Assembly (NCBI GenBank): GCA_914767885.1
Contig: CAJZBQ010000056.1
Location: 620,001-684,000, forward strand
DNA from: Blepharisma stoltei
Taxonomy: Eukaryota > Ciliophora > Heterotrichea > Heterotrichida > Blepharismidae
Direction of reading: 5' to 3'
DNA length: 64,000 nt
Made by a program: the position numbers and the translations under genes. The notes under the pieces were generated by a model that made no database searches, was not told the DNA's origin, and was given only the letters and a program-made list of their open reading frames with translations. Shown piece after piece: positions 10,822 to 23,800 of this stretch; position 1 is the first letter of the stretch; every line of letters begins with the position of its first letter.

Positions 10822-12980
10822 CTAATTGATTATACTATTGATCATTTCAACGAGGCTATTAAGAAATGGAACTTGGGATACTAACTTCTTTAGCTTTACC
10901 GAGTACAACGCGATCTGTGCTGGGTAATATGAGTCTCGCTCATATTGCCCATTTTTGGATTTTTTGATGATTTCATCATATATCTCTTCAGCCTTTGTTT
11001 CATTTCTCTCAACTCCAATTCCAAACTCATGCATATATCCTCTTGAAAAAATGGCTTCAGGTATGGTTTTCGCATCTGAATAGTACTTGAAGGCCTCTGC
11101 ATAGTCTGACTCATCCCTGCTATTATAGTAAAGCCTATCTCCTAACTTATAAAACGCCCACTCAGATTGATGCATTTGAGCAGCCTTTGCATAGTAGCTC
11201 ATCGCGCAATAATCTCTATCGTATTTGCACTTAAAGTTGACCATTCCTTTTTCCCACATATAGCCGACGCTGAGCTGAGCATTTTCAAACCCAAGAGCCG
11301 CCCCTAACATGTAAGACAAATAAGCTCCTTCTATGTCCCCATTGCGATAAAATGAATATGCGTTTAATATAATTTTTGCCAGATCTCCTCTTTCAATAAC
11401 CTTCTCAAATAAGTCTAAAGCCATTCTACAATTTTTTTTGGTTCCAAGTCCTTTGAATTCCATTAGTCCTAAATTGAAGACTGATGGTGCATGCCAAATT
11501 GCTGATCCTGCTGAAAACATTTGAGCCGCCTTAAAATAGTCTTGATTGATTCCATCTCCTTTGGCATAAAGCACTCCTAAATTATTCATCGCTTCAGGGT
11601 TACCTTTTTCAGCTGCCGTCATTATATAGTCTAGAGCTTTTTCTCTGTCAGCTGGCACACCATCTCCATTGAAATATAAGTATCCAAGGGCGCTATAAGC
11701 TTGAGAAGAACCTAGTGCTTTTGCTTTTTCAAGGTAACCCCAGCCTGTTTCTATATCTTTTTCAGTATGGATTCCTTGAGAATAAATAATACCTAGTACA
11801 TCATATGCATCCACGTTATAGCCCGTTCCCGGCTATAGATCGGGCTATGCCCGATCTTTGCCAGGAAACTCGGGGGGTTGTCTGCGTCACTTCGAGGTGA
11901 CGAGTCAACTCCCCGAGTTGGCAAATCACTATATGGTGGCTATTTGCCAACTCAGGGAGTTGACTCGTCACCCAAAATTGACGCAGATAACTCCTCGAGT
12001 GTCCCGGCAAAGATTGGGCATTGCCCAATCTATAGCCGGGAACGGACTATACCTGAAAAAGCTGCAGTGCGGTAGAGCTCAATGGCTTTTTCATAGTCTT
12101 TTTCAATTCCAATTTGAGGATTCCCAAACATATAATTTTCAGCTAGATTTAGATACCCGCGCGAGTGTTCTGATTCCTTTATACTGATTGTTGCCAAAAG
12201 TAATGCTTTCTCAGTTTCTTCACCATACATATTTTTAAGCTCAAGATCCAGCCTTCCCATAGTCAGTTCTTCTCTTCCATTTTCTTTGATATATTCAAGA
12301 GCTTCTTCAGCAGCATCCATAGCATAGATTCCGTAATCTTCGCAGCTTCCTCCACAATCAATTTTGTTGAACAGAGGAGCTGAATAGAATGGGTGAGAGA
12401 TATTTGAGTTTAATAAGCTTGGAGTAGTGATTTCATATGAACTTATACATTGTTTATAAGCAGATAGCAATGATTTCTGTATAAGATAAGAATCTCTTAA
12501 TAAGCCTGCAGTATAAAGGCTATCTATCATTGAAGGGACATCTTGAACTTCTGTGAAAAACTCATCAAAGTCAGAAATCAACAAAGTCTGCTGCAATAAG
12601 AAGGCAAGATAAAACGCTGAATCTGCGTCTCCGAGTAAAAAAGCTTTTTGAAAATAATCTATTGCTTTGCTAACATTCCTATTAAATATCCCTTTTTCAT
12701 CAACAAATTTGTCACGGCTTGGATTTTCAGGAGCAATTGGAAGTCCAAATAGTCAAATTTCTCCGAGTTCTCTTAAAGCATCTGGATTACTATTGTTTGC
12801 AGAATATTCAAGAAAATAAATTAAAAGAGACAGATCTGTTGTCTGAGGAGAGTAGTCATACAAAATATCTTCAGCTGCTTGATAAGATAATTCTGATATT
12901 TCAGGTGCATTCACATCATCAAGGTTTAAATTTAAGCCAGAAGTGGCTAATAAGTTTCCAAGGATTAATGAAAAAAACAT
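10822..12980 (-). CDS. SEL1L/HRD3-like Sel1-repeat protein
   Basis: The protein is 641 residues after removal of a 233-bp palindromic insert (11819-12051). It starts with a hydrophobic signal peptide (MFFSLILGNLLATSG). It then carries a long series of Sel1 (TPR-like) repeats such as YLYFNGDGVPADREKALDYI and GVLYAKGDGINQDYFKAAQM. This architecture matches SEL1L/Hrd3, the ER-lumenal adaptor of the HRD1 ubiquitin ligase in ER-associated degradation. No C-terminal membrane anchor is obvious. TGA near 12755 is read as Trp (GEIWLFG). Excision of the insert leaving one TA gives FSGNVDAYDV in frame. Confidence 0.85.
11819..12051. mobile_element. 233-bp palindromic IES/MITE
   Basis: The two halves are inverted copies (outer arm TAGCCCGTTCCCGGCTATAG, centre near 11935), so the whole element can fold into one long hairpin. 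It is flanked by TA at 11817-11818 and ends with TA at 12050-12051. It is markedly more GC-rich than the gene. TA-to-TA excision restores the SEL1 repeats. Confidence 0.9.
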
Positions 12981-13055
12981 TTATTAATACGTGTTTATTT
13001 CAAGATAGAGGAATTTATATTGTTAAATAGTTATATTGTAATTTACATTAAATTT

Positions 13056-14414
13056 ATGTCTAGACATAAGCGATTGCCAGATCTAGCTCAAGCAGACTTA
13101 CTGCCATTCCAGATCCATAAATCCAAAAACCGCCATTCAGCTTCTTCTGTATCAAATCAGCAAGTTCCAATAATAATCAAGCCCCACATTGAGCACTCAT
13201 CCAAGCATCATAAACTTGCAAGCGTCCACTATGATTCTCCCTACAGAAAAAACACCTCTTTATCCCGGGCCAGGTCATCATCAGCTTTGAATAAAAACGA
13301 CAGGAGCTCCACCAAAACTCGTGTGGGTTCTCCTCAGATAAAGAAAAATGCATCCAATTCTTCGCTTCAGTTAAAGTTCAAAAATTCGAGAAGCAACAAA
13401 TCAGTTTCTCATGCAAATTTACCTCACCAGCAATCTCAAAGTTTCATTGAGCCTTACCAGCCTCAAATTTTAAGAACAAGAAATCACGGCAGCGTAAATG
13501 TTTCATTCAATACGTCATTTACCTCTCTAACAGCTCCTACACAGGATTCGCAGCGGCCTGCTAATCAGACTGGCATAAGCTGTGCTGGAGCTCAAGAATT
13601 GGAAAATAAATTAATCGAGAATTTAAAGCTGGTTTCTCAAAGAGACTCGATCTGCGTTATGTCTATTGACAAATTTGGGATTTATCAAAAAATATTTGCA
13701 GAAGTTATAGAGAGGAATAAGTCTTATGCAAATATTTTAGGGAAAATCAAAGCGGCGTATGAAGAATGGGTTTCCTATAGCCTTAAGGCTGGCCTTTCAA
13801 CAACGCCACTTCAGCAAGAAATTGATGAAGCAAATGAGAAAATCAAGCAATTAATGGAAGAAAGAAAAGTTGTATATAGAAAGGTGGAGAAATTGGCAAA
13901 AGAAAACGCTGAACTAAGCAGATCACTTGATGAAAATGAGATAAGGTATACAGATCTTCAAGAAAAACTCTTTATTATCTCCAATACTAATGTAGAAGGA
14001 GTACCAAAAGATGAAAGCACCTGAAAATATCTTATCGCAGAAAACAAGAATTTTGTTGAGATCTGCAAACAAATGAAAGCAGAAATAAAAAGTTTTCGAT
14101 CAAAAGAGAAGAAACTGCTAAAATTGATAATGGCTATGAAAAAACGAGGGTATCCGGTTGAAGAAGTCTATGAAAAAGATGTCGTAAAGAAAAGAAAAAT
14201 TGAAAAGCAGAGTGATCAAGAAAAACCTGAAAATGAGTCTGAAGAAGAATTAATAGTTTCAGGACCTTTAAAGCCAGTTCCTAAGCCAGATTTTATCCCT
14301 AATCTAAAGCTAGAAAATGTGCAGCCTGAATCCTTCAGCTCTTCTAGCTCAGAAAGTGACTCTGTCTGTACAGAAAGCGAAGAAAGTAAACGCTCTCTTA
14401 CTATCCTTTTATAA
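13056..14414 (+). CDS. Coiled-coil protein, TSNAXIP1-N-like segment
   Basis: A 452-residue frame, with the TGA at about 14022 read as Trp (ESTWKYLIAENK). The N-terminal 180 residues are Ser/Arg/His-rich and disordered. Residues 195-270 (YQKIFAEVIERNKSYANIL, then GKIKAAYEEW) resemble the helical N-terminal domain of translin-associated factor X-interacting proteins, which are often ciliary. A coiled coil follows, and the C-terminus is an acidic Ser-rich tail. It is divergent from the SEL1-like gene with 75 bp between starts. Confidence 0.75.
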
Positions 14415-14674
14415 CTAAATCACATCTTTTTGTTTACTCATGAAAGATTAAGCTTTTTTGCATAAAATTGAAAATAAAATATACTTTCACCTGCTTATTT
14501 TTAATTGATTTATCTAGATATTTTTTATTATAATTTTTACCTATATATCAAAATATTTATTAAAATAATCTTTATTCGTTCACACAGGAAGCTAATGCTC
14601 TAAAATTTTACGATTTCCAATAATAAACTGGCCACAGAGAAGAGAGTTAGATATTGTAACATCTAATTTAATAA
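14415..14674. mobile_element. Decayed MITE of the TCACGGAGG family (intergenic)
   Basis: About 14420-14650 keeps the plan of the family: a left TGTTTACTCATG block, an AT-rich body, a CGATTTCC..AAT block and an AGAGAGTTAGA right end. Both ends are strongly eroded. No gene is present. Confidence 0.5.
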
Positions 14675-16807
14675 ATGGATCTACGAAGTTCTTCTACCTC
14701 TAGAGTTTTAAGGCAAAAGCCTTTGCCATTAGCTGCATATAGATGTAATTGCCATATAGTGACTCGAAAGTCGGAGAAATCTATAAGCAAAACATCAAGA
14801 AACCAAAGTGATTATTCGCTTTCTGAGCAACTCAAAAGTTTTGATGACAGGAAAAATCAAACCGCACGTTTCAGCAACAACGTAAAAACTGAGCCTTCTG
14901 AAGTTTTTGTTGGGGCATCAAATGATATGTCTCCAGGATATAAAAATCTTCTCTCAGAAATAAAATATAAGCACGAATCCGTTGTATGACTGAAAAAACA
15001 TAGAGAACTTATTCTTGAAATTTTGAAAGTGCCCAATGTCCTCGCTTCTTTAAACGGTTTTATCATATCAAAGCTCAAAGAACTTACAGTCACAGCAGAT
15101 AGTTTGACGAGTTTGATAAACACTTTAAATGAGTCACATATAGGAAATAGCTATGATGATGCAATTCTCCAAGTGATGTCAAGGCAACTCTATCTTAAAG
15201 ACGAAGAAATCGCAGGGCTTAGGTCAGCATCTGAAAAGCTGAGAGAAGAAAACAAAGAGCTTGCTAATATGCTGGTTTCAATCGAAACTCAAAATAAACT
15301 CAGTGTAGAATATATTTAGAACGACCTTACAAAGTATTTGAGCAACCCCAATTTTTCACCGAAAATAAAGCAAAGGGAAATAAAATCTCCCACTGAAAAA
15401 CCGAAACTTTTGAAATTTCATAGGACTTTGGAAGAACTTGTAGAAATGGCAACTAAAGCAACAAATTATGATAGCGTAAGAAATAGATAGGGACTTAAAT
15501 TATTATCAGAGGAGTCTAAAAAGTATATAGATGCTGATGGGGTATTTTTATTCAATATAAACCCTCAGCGCACAAAATTTTACACTTATTCAAATGGAGT
15601 GAAATGTGAAATGGCTGTAAAAAATACAATTTTAAGCTTGATTTCACATAACCAAAGGACAAAGTCAGCAATTGAAGGCCAGCCTGAGTTTGACGCTAGA
15701 ATTGAGCCAACAATAGGCATGCGAGTGAGATCATTCCAAGCAGGAATGATAGTAGATGAAAGCGACAAAAATCTTGGAATCTTATTAGCAGTCAGAAAAA
15801 CTGCTGAAATTTCTCACGAGCGAGAATTTAGCAACCTTTTGCTGCTCTTCTCAATGTTCATATCAAAATGGCAAGCAAAAAATGAGCTTGGAAAAGAAAA
15901 AACCTCATTGATTACAACACTTAGCTCATGCTCTGAACTGATTAAACAAGTTGCGATTACTGATTTCATACAAGTTCTGGAAGAAAATCTTCCAAAAATG
16001 ATGCACACATCAAGAGCCACTGTACTTTTATGCGACAATAACAATAGGAAACTATATAGAAAGGCTTCAAATAGGCTTTTAAGGGCTGCAGATATATTTC
16101 CAAGCCAACGAGGAATTGCAGGCTACACAGCAAATGTAAAAATGCCAGTAATTTGTAACGATGTCATTTCTGACAAAAGATTTGTCAAAGAAATTGATGA
16201 TCCATGCGGCACTTTCCCACAGAATATCTTATTTCCTCAACAAAAATAATTTTTTTGCTTGAGAAAAATAATTTTATTTTAAAATTTCTAAAATGAAAAT
16301 TAATACGAAAAATTCATAAAAAATTAATATAATTCATAAAATTTCAGATTGCAAAATTGTTTAAAATTCAATAGATTAGCAAGAGATTTCATTATAATAG
16401 TTATTATTATGCACTAAAATTGTTCTCGATCGTTCAGGGAGTTTTTTTTTTTTTAAAATAAGGATTTTTCTAATGGCTTTGCTCTATAGCGAGAGTCAGC
16501 AGTTCCTTTAAACGGCAAAGAAACAGAAGGTTTGCCAAAAGCAGTGATAGAGATCATAGATAAAACCGACGGGACTTCATTTACAGAGTATGAAGCAGAT
16601 ATTATGATGGAATACAGCAAATTAATAGCAAATATGATGGAAAATTTGCTTCTCCAGGAGAGCTTCTCCAATATAAACAGTGTGTTTAAAAATCTAGAAC
16701 ATTCTTTAGGAGATCTTTCTTGCCAAGTTGAAGGCAGACCAGGAACCTTTGTTGCTGTTAAGAAAAACCTAGAAATCTTTAAGACACTATTCAAAATAAG
16801 ATATTAA
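14675..16807 (+). CDS. Tandem GAF-domain protein
   Basis: The 611-residue protein needs removal of two 15-nt introns (15305-15319, 15476-15490) and one 267-bp MITE (16232-16498). TGA at 14987-14989 is Trp. The N-terminus is basic and helical. Two GAF-like domains follow: about 255-375, and a clearer one at about 410-560 with RGIAGYTANVKMPVICNDV and, after excision, FPQNILAVPLNGK. GAF domains bind cyclic nucleotides or other small ligands. No attached catalytic domain is seen, so it is probably a sensor or regulatory protein. It ends 5 bp from the convergent transporter gene. Confidence 0.85.
16232..16498 (+). mobile_element. MITE/IES copy 2, one flank without TA
   Basis: The left junction is TTA (TA at 16230-16231). 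The right junction reads TCA (16496-16498), where TTA is expected. The internal GGATTTTTCTAATGG block is diagnostic of the family. Joining position 16231 to 16499 gives NILAVPLNGK, the canonical GAF strand, in frame. Confidence 0.8.
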
Positions 16808-16812
16808 TGTGA

Positions 16813-18159
16813 TTAATTTTCATTTAATCTTGCTAATTCTGTATATGCTTTATCAGAGTTAACAGTTTCAAGAGGATAATTCAATGTTTTCGGAAGCTGT
16901 TTACAAATTATTCATCCAATGCTTGAAAAAATTGCCATTAAATAAAATGATAAAGCATAGTCGAAAGGGAAAATCCAATCAATTTCAATGGATTTTGCAA
17001 ATAAAAAGCCAAAAAACAAAGGTGAAACTGATCTTGCAAGTGAGCCCATTGACATAAAAATGCCATTCATCCTTCCTCTCTCTTTAGATATAACAGAGTT
17101 GTTAGATATAGTCATAATTGAAGTATTTGATATGAAAGTAATAAAGTATCAAGCCATGCATACACACGTAAGAGAAATTCACTTTAATCAAAGATATTCA
17201 TTGAAAACGCTTGCAATAGGCATAATCATCAAGAATGGAGATGAAAAAAGTAATGAATATGAACAGATCGATACAAGTCCTGAGCGCTCAACAAGCCAGT
17301 TATAACTGCATTTTTGGAAAAGTAATAAAATGGCTGAACTTATGGCTAAGATCATACCGATTTCACTTGGATTCATTTCAAAGCCACCTTTAGAAATGCT
17401 CGCTCAGCATCACAAAGAAATAAGTTCTTGAAAAGCTGTCAAGTTTCCTGATAAAATAAAATAGACGGACACTAGTCTCTTGACCAATGGATCTGTCACA
17501 ATTTTTCAGTATGAGCGGCCTTGACTTAAAGATAATTCATCATCATTATTTTTCTGAAGAGTTTCTTCTAAGAAAGGGATAAGAAGCACTAATGCAACAG
17601 CAGACATTATAGCTGCAAAAAAGTTTGGCAATAGAAAAGGATAATCTGCGAAAATTCCACTTTTAATTAATCCTGATGATTTTGGATCTTCCAACAGTCC
17701 TCCAATTATATTGCCTCCAATTAATCCCATTTGCCACATAACAATCTGTCAAGCAATTGCATTTGATTCTCCAGGACACAGCTCCGAAAGCAAGGTTTTA
17801 ACAACCATAGTCAACGGAGTCATAATTCCCAGAAAAAATCTAACCAGCAATGCTCATATAAAGCTACTTGAAAATCCAAATGCTATAGAAAGTATGACAT
17901 TTGAGAGAGTTCCAACTATCATAACTGGTTTTCTTCCCCATTTGTCGCAAATTATCCCTCAAAAAGGAGAAGCAATTGTTCTTCCAAACATTAAGACAAA
18001 TGTCAAGATCCCAACCCAAGTGCCTGTTGAATCTCTGTCATTGGCCATTCCAAAGGCAGAGACCATCTTGCTCCCGAAAGGTATGATAATTGTATATACT
18101 ACAGCATTTGCGAAAAGTCCTAGATAAGTAGCAAAGAGAATAATCCCTTTTTTGTTCAT
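16813..18159 (-). CDS. Major facilitator transporter, ZIFL/DHA1-like
   Basis: A 448-residue frame with many TGA=Trp codons, which break it into short pieces under the standard code. About 12 hydrophobic segments are visible. The loop between TM2 and TM3 reads FGRTIASPFWGIICDKWGRKPV, the MFS motif A in the form seen in ZIFL (zinc-induced facilitator-like) and tetracycline-type drug/H+ antiporters. Substrate is not predictable. ATG 18159 is the only start with full TM1. Confidence 0.88.
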
Positions 18160-18563
18160 ATACTTATATCATTTTATACTACTTTTGCAGGGTAATGCGA
18201 TCTCTCCTTCAAGCATTAACTTTTTGGCTGAAAATCAGATTTCTATATATGTTAGATTAATATATCCTTTTCTTGCAGGATTATATACTCTCTAATACTT
18301 AACTATATATGAAAGAATGAAAATATTTAACAAAAATATATATTGCAAAGCTATTTTCTTTTATTAAAGTTCTTAAATTCTGCCTTAAAAAAATAATAAT
18401 GGGATACCATTTGAAACCGATTCTTTATTCAATAATCATAGAGGGCGATAGCCTGCTATTATAAGATAAATAAAATAATTGTTACAGAAAACTATCGAAG
18501 ACTTAAATTAATCTTTTAACGCAGGAAATTAGAATTAGTTAGGATCCATATTAATAAGTTCTG
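18160..18563. other. Divergent intergenic region
   Basis: AT-rich spacer between two divergent genes, presumably holding both promoters. No repeat or ORF is recognised. Confidence 0.5.
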
Positions 18564-20717
18564 ATGATGAAATTAGCGACCAAAAAAGTATATGTAAGCC
18601 GTGAGATTGCAAAAAACTCATTAGAAGAAGAAAAGCAAAGTGCAAAGAAAGAAGAACTTTCTGTTATCGAAGAAGCAGCTCTTGAAGAAACAGGGATGAT
18701 TGATAATGAAGAAATCAAATTAGATAAATCTGCAGAAGGAGAAACCAAATTAAATAAACCTGCAGAAGAAGAAATCAAGTTTCCACAGAAAAAAATTCAG
18801 GCTATGCCAATGTCTACAGCAAAGCCCACATCTAATAAAATTGTCTTGCCCAAACCACAACAAAAATCAGGCCCAAAAAAGATGCCTTTACCTGAAAAAC
18901 CAAGTATTCCTGGCTCATCAATAAATAATAGCTTGAAAGGAAAATCAGTTAAAATAGTGAAAAAAGACCCTCCAAAAGCTCCAGTTCCCGTCAAGAAAAA
19001 ACCATTGCCTCCGCCTATTGAAGAGGATAAAGAGGTTCCTGGACTTGATGCAAATATAATAGAGATCTGTATGGAAGAACTTGGAAAAGTTAACGATTTT
19101 GCGACTGGCGAGCCAATTTTTTGTCACAACTGCAATGCGCTGTTCAACTCATTTAGTAAGCTATTACCTTTAGAAGAATCTGAAGAGCAAGTTTGAATTT
19201 GTGAGTTCTGTAGCTTTGAGAATAGAATCCATGTTGAGCAAGAAGAAGTTCCAACTCAAAGCAAGCTGGTTTATGTAATAGAGTCTCCTCAACAGGTTGC
19301 TGAAGGCATCCAAGGACCAGATGATAGTTCAACCATCATTTTTTGCATTGACATTTCTGGATCGATGTGTGTTACTCAGCCAGTCATGGGGCATATACAA
19401 CTGAAAACTAATAAACTCGAAGAATTGAGAAAGCAAATTGGAAGAAATGAGGGACCACAGTACATGCCTAAGGAAAACAAAAACATCACTTATGTGTCTA
19501 GACTGGAATGCTTGCAAGCTGCAATTGAATATCAACTAACTGAGCTGCAAAGAGGAACCCCTCACAGAAAGATTGGAATAGTCACTTTTAATGGCGAAGT
19601 TAATGTGATCGGTGACGGAGGATCACAAATCTGCATTACAGGGGATAGGCTTTCAAATTACGACAATATTGTAGACTTAATGAGCCACAAGCATATTGAG
19701 CTGTTTTCACAAAGCATTGGTGAAAGCAGAGATCAGTTATGCCAGAGGCTTTTATCTCTTGAAGAAACAGGGCCAACTGCTCTTGGTCCTGCCCTACTAG
19801 CTTCTGTCTGTTTAGCATGTCAGGGCGGGCAAGGATCAAAAGTAATAATTTGCACCGATGGAATAGCAAATGTCGGTCTTGGGAGTTTAGAGACTGAAGC
19901 AGAAATCGAAGTCGCTGAATCATTCTACTCTAAGATCTCTGAGCTTGCAAAAGGAAGTGGTGTAGGAATATCAGTGATTTCTATCGCAGGAGAAGAATGC
20001 AGATTAGACTGCTTAAGTTCTATTGTAGAAGAAACAGGAGGTAATCTTACAAAAGTTGACCCTCAAAACTTATCAAATGACTTTGCGAATATTTTAGCAC
20101 AACAAATTTTGGCTTTCAATGTGACAGTGACAGTGAACCTTCATAAGGGCCTTGAGTTTCGTAACCAAGATCCCCAAAATGTTTATGGCACTCGTTTAGT
20201 CAAAAATCTCGGAAGCGTGACAGATGAAACCCTTTTCACATTTGAGTATACTGTGAAAAAAAATACTGAAATCATTGAGAAAATTCCTTTTCAAGTGGCC
20301 GTTGAACATAGGAAGATGAACGGAATGAGGTGTGTGCTTGTTGACACTCAAATGGTCGAAGTGACTGAAAACAAAGAAGAAGTCATGAAAGAAGCAGACT
20401 ATGAAATACTTGCAAGAAATGTCAAAGTGCAAACGGCAAAACTAGCAAAGCAAGGACAATATGGCCAAGCTAGAAAAAATGTAGATAATTGGCAGCATTA
20501 TATGAAGAAAAATGTAACAAATACCAACCAAAGTATACAGCTGAAGAACATGGAAGACGAGGTGAGGCCGTCTTATAACTTATTAGCTGAGCAAGAAGAG
20601 GAAGAAAAAGAAGAAAAGCCCATTAATGATAAGAAATCAATGAAACGCCAAAAGGATGAACTGAGCGTCGGACTTCATAAACTTTCAAAGAAAAAGAGTA
20701 GAAGCAAAAACGAGTAA
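18564..20717 (+). CDS. Sec23-type zinc finger plus von Willebrand A domain protein
   Basis: 717 residues. The first 150 are Lys/Pro-rich and disordered. A zinc ribbon follows (CHNCNALF...WICEFC), whose Trp is a TGA codon at 19194-19196. The vWA domain starts at FCIDISGSM, an intact MIDAS (D-x-S-x-S), with a later TDGIANVGLGS strand. A Sec23/24-like beta region and a basic tail end the protein. The combination recalls COPII Sec23/24 and the vWA proteins related to them (for example cpRAS-type). It is shorter than true Sec23 and lacks a visible gelsolin repeat, so Sec23 identity is not claimed. Confidence 0.85.
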
Positions 20718-20804
20718 AAATATTTTTCTTTAATTTAATTCAATCTCCTGCTTCGACCAATAGCTACTTCTTGAAATGGCCTTAAATGGAATTATGAAAC
20801 TAAA

Positions 20805-23800
20805 ATGGAAGAATGGGACTACGTGAGAATTGCAATTGCGATTGCTATTATTTTTTCCTTCATCTCAGCGTATTTATCAGCACTGCATGTAAAATTGCTG
20901 CGCGACGTATTTTCTTATCATCTGTTTGAATCTGCTTTTACTTATCCTAAACTGTGCAAAATCCCCAAGAAGTGAACGCTTTTTAAAAACCTTTTTCCTC
21001 CAATAGGTATTGCATTTTACAAGCAAATCCAAGTAGAAATTCCAAGAAGTTCGCATTTTCTTTTCCTTTCAATTGAGCTGTTAATTCTTTGAAATAGTAA
21101 CGAAATTATTACAGATTATTGTGACTTTGAAAAATTTAATATTGCATATGCAATTTTAATTGGGTTTGGCTGCACGTCAGTTATGCTTATTTTGTATTTT
21201 ATTTATTTACCTATATTTTTTAAAGCGTTTCAGAGAACTTCTGATCTTCAATATATCGAACCATCAAGCTCGGCCTTAACAAGAAATTTTTCTTATGACT
21301 GATTCAGTATTTTTTTATGCTTAATTTTAACTGGAATTACAGTGTGAAGTATTTGGCTTGCAAGATCGATAAAAACTGCAGACTTGCAAGTCGTTTATTT
21401 GCAGTTCCTAATAGGGATTGGAATAAGCTATTTAATGAGGTTTATTTGCTGGCTGATTTTAAGTATGTTCAAAATGACATGCTATCAAGAAATTCCTCAC
21501 ACTGTATATAGCTTGACGGCTAAGGATATCAAAAGATATCGCAGAAGGCCAGTCTTGAAAGAAGACCCTTTAAGATTGCTAGATATATCTCAAGATCAAA
21601 CCTACTTTGATGATTTAGACAACTCAAAAGTGCCACTTAATTCTTGCCAAACTCCAGTTAGAAGCATTTCTATGGATACAAGTAATATGTCAATCGATCA
21701 AAGCTTCCAGATCGAGTTTCAGGATTTTAGTATTGTTTGCGAAGATGAAGACCCAGTTAACTTGATCACTTTAGAAGCTATATTGTAATTGCCCGAGGAT
21801 GGCGCAAGATAGCGCCATCCTCGGGCAATTTAAAAAATGGCCCCACACGGGAATTGAACCCATGTGTGGGGCCATTTTTGGTACGTGGAAGTCGATGTTC
21901 TCCACATACCAAAAATGGCCCCACACGTGGGTTCGATTCCCGTGTGTGGGGCCATTTTTGAATTGCCCGAGGATGGCGCAAGATAGTGCCATCCTCGGGC
22001 AATTACTATACCTCCTGATAGTAATCGTGAAGATAAAGTTGAAAACCCAGCAAATACTCTTGTCAGTCTATTTGAAGTGGCGGAAGAGATAGTTGTGCCT
22101 TCTGTTGAAATAATTGAGCCTCATATTTCTCCAGAAAATCTAAATGAAAATAAAGAAAATACAAATCTTGAAAAAATAGAAGAAACTGAAGAAGAAACAA
22201 AGAAAACAGAAGAAGAAATAAAGACTACAGATGAAGAAATAAAGAGAACAGAAGAAGAAATAAAGAAAACTGAGGAAGAAACTCATAATGAAGAAGAAAA
22301 AGAAGTCGAAGAAGAGCCTCCTGAAAAAGTAAATAAATTTGCATATGGAACAGGAAGCGCAGAAGATTATGGAGGCATGAAATATCAGTCAAAAATTTTT
22401 AGCGACGAACAAGAAGTTGTGATAGACCATGATCCTGGGAGAATTCCAACAACTGCTGATACAAGCTATCAATTTAATTTTGATGATACCAGAAGAGCTG
22501 CTGATAAATGCAATCGTTTTGATAATTTGCAGCCAATTCTTCAAGAAAAATATAAAAAACTATCTAAAGAAGTAATTGAAAAAAGAAAAGCATTGGCTTC
22601 AATATGCTTGATATTTGGAGATCTTGTTAGTGAAAAAGATTCAGAAACTGATGAATTTCCACATTTTGAAACTCCACGCGTAACAGAAGATGCGACATTT
22701 AAATTTACAAACCAAAAATGAAACTTTCAGCCTCCTGTAGCTCCTTCGTCTCCTCAGAGACCTGAAATTGATTACTTACATTTTGGCGGACCTCCTAATT
22801 ATAAGCAAAAATCACCTCTAGATGACCCGTCATCACCACTTCATCCTGATCTAGGAAATCCTAATTTTGGAGGGCCTCCTAATTATCGCCAAAATGCTTC
22901 TGCAGAAAATCCATCATCTCCCTATCATGGAGAAGCTGGAGATATGCATTTTGCTGGTCCTCCCTCTTACAAACAAAGCATGCCCGAAGACGAAGAACTT
23001 CCTGCTTTTATCGATGATCAGCGCCCTTCATTTTCAATTGCAACTGTGCCTTGGAGAAACCCGCCAGCACTGCATGATTCTGAAAGCAACAAAATGATGT
23101 TGCCACCACTTCCTAATGAGCCAGCTCATCGAAAAATTAAGAAAAAGCCAGTTTTTGAGCCTAGAGCCCACAGTCACAGCCCATATGATTAGATTAGATT
23201 AGATTAATTAGCAAGCGGGTCACGGAGGTTTATTTCAGCCTCTACCCAGCGCTGCCAGCTTCAGGCTCGCGCCCTATGCACCGGCTCTGTAGCTCACTCC
23301 ATTTTCTGTCGACGTCACCAAAAAATGGTGACGTCGCTATCTAACAGGGAGACTCACCCAGGTGCTCCTTGATCAGGGGTCTAGTGACCCGGCGCCGTCC
23401 TTTCCGGGGAGGGAGAAAAGTAGCCTCCCGGAGTCTCCTTCAGGTCCCCGAAGGTCCCCACATAAGATCTTCCTCACTTCCCTTCTAATCCTGAAGTTTG
23501 ACTCCTGATACATCGGCTCTGGTCTTCTTGTCTTTGTGAGAGGTAAAAAACCTTGTCGTGGTGTCCCGACCAAGGTAAAAAACCCACCCTGGACACAATA
23601 TCCAGGCCCCGTTTACTTCTTAAACCCGTAGTCCCTGAGGGTACAGGAGAAGGACGGGTCGGGTGGCTCGCCATTTTAATTGTGTCAGCTCATATGAAGA
23701 AAAGTTGGTGAAAATGCTGACTCCTCCTATCCGTTAGCAACAAAAAAAATTTTGTTCGCTTATAGAATAGGGTCAATTTTTTTTAAAAAAATTTATACTA

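Noticed and set aside
15317-15490. TAG read as glutamine (older Blepharisma code proposal)
   Set aside because: Both in-frame TAG codons are the 3' ends of perfect 15-nt GT..AG segments, and other genes stop at TAG.
21900-21960. A genuine tRNA gene
   Set aside because: Only a T-arm/acceptor-like hairpin is present. There is no D-arm or anticodon arm, and the sequence is mirrored in the palindrome.
21771-22092. Several overlapping ORFs rich in WPHT/GPFF
   Set aside because: They are by-products of the palindromic 228-bp insert; the host gene reads across it.
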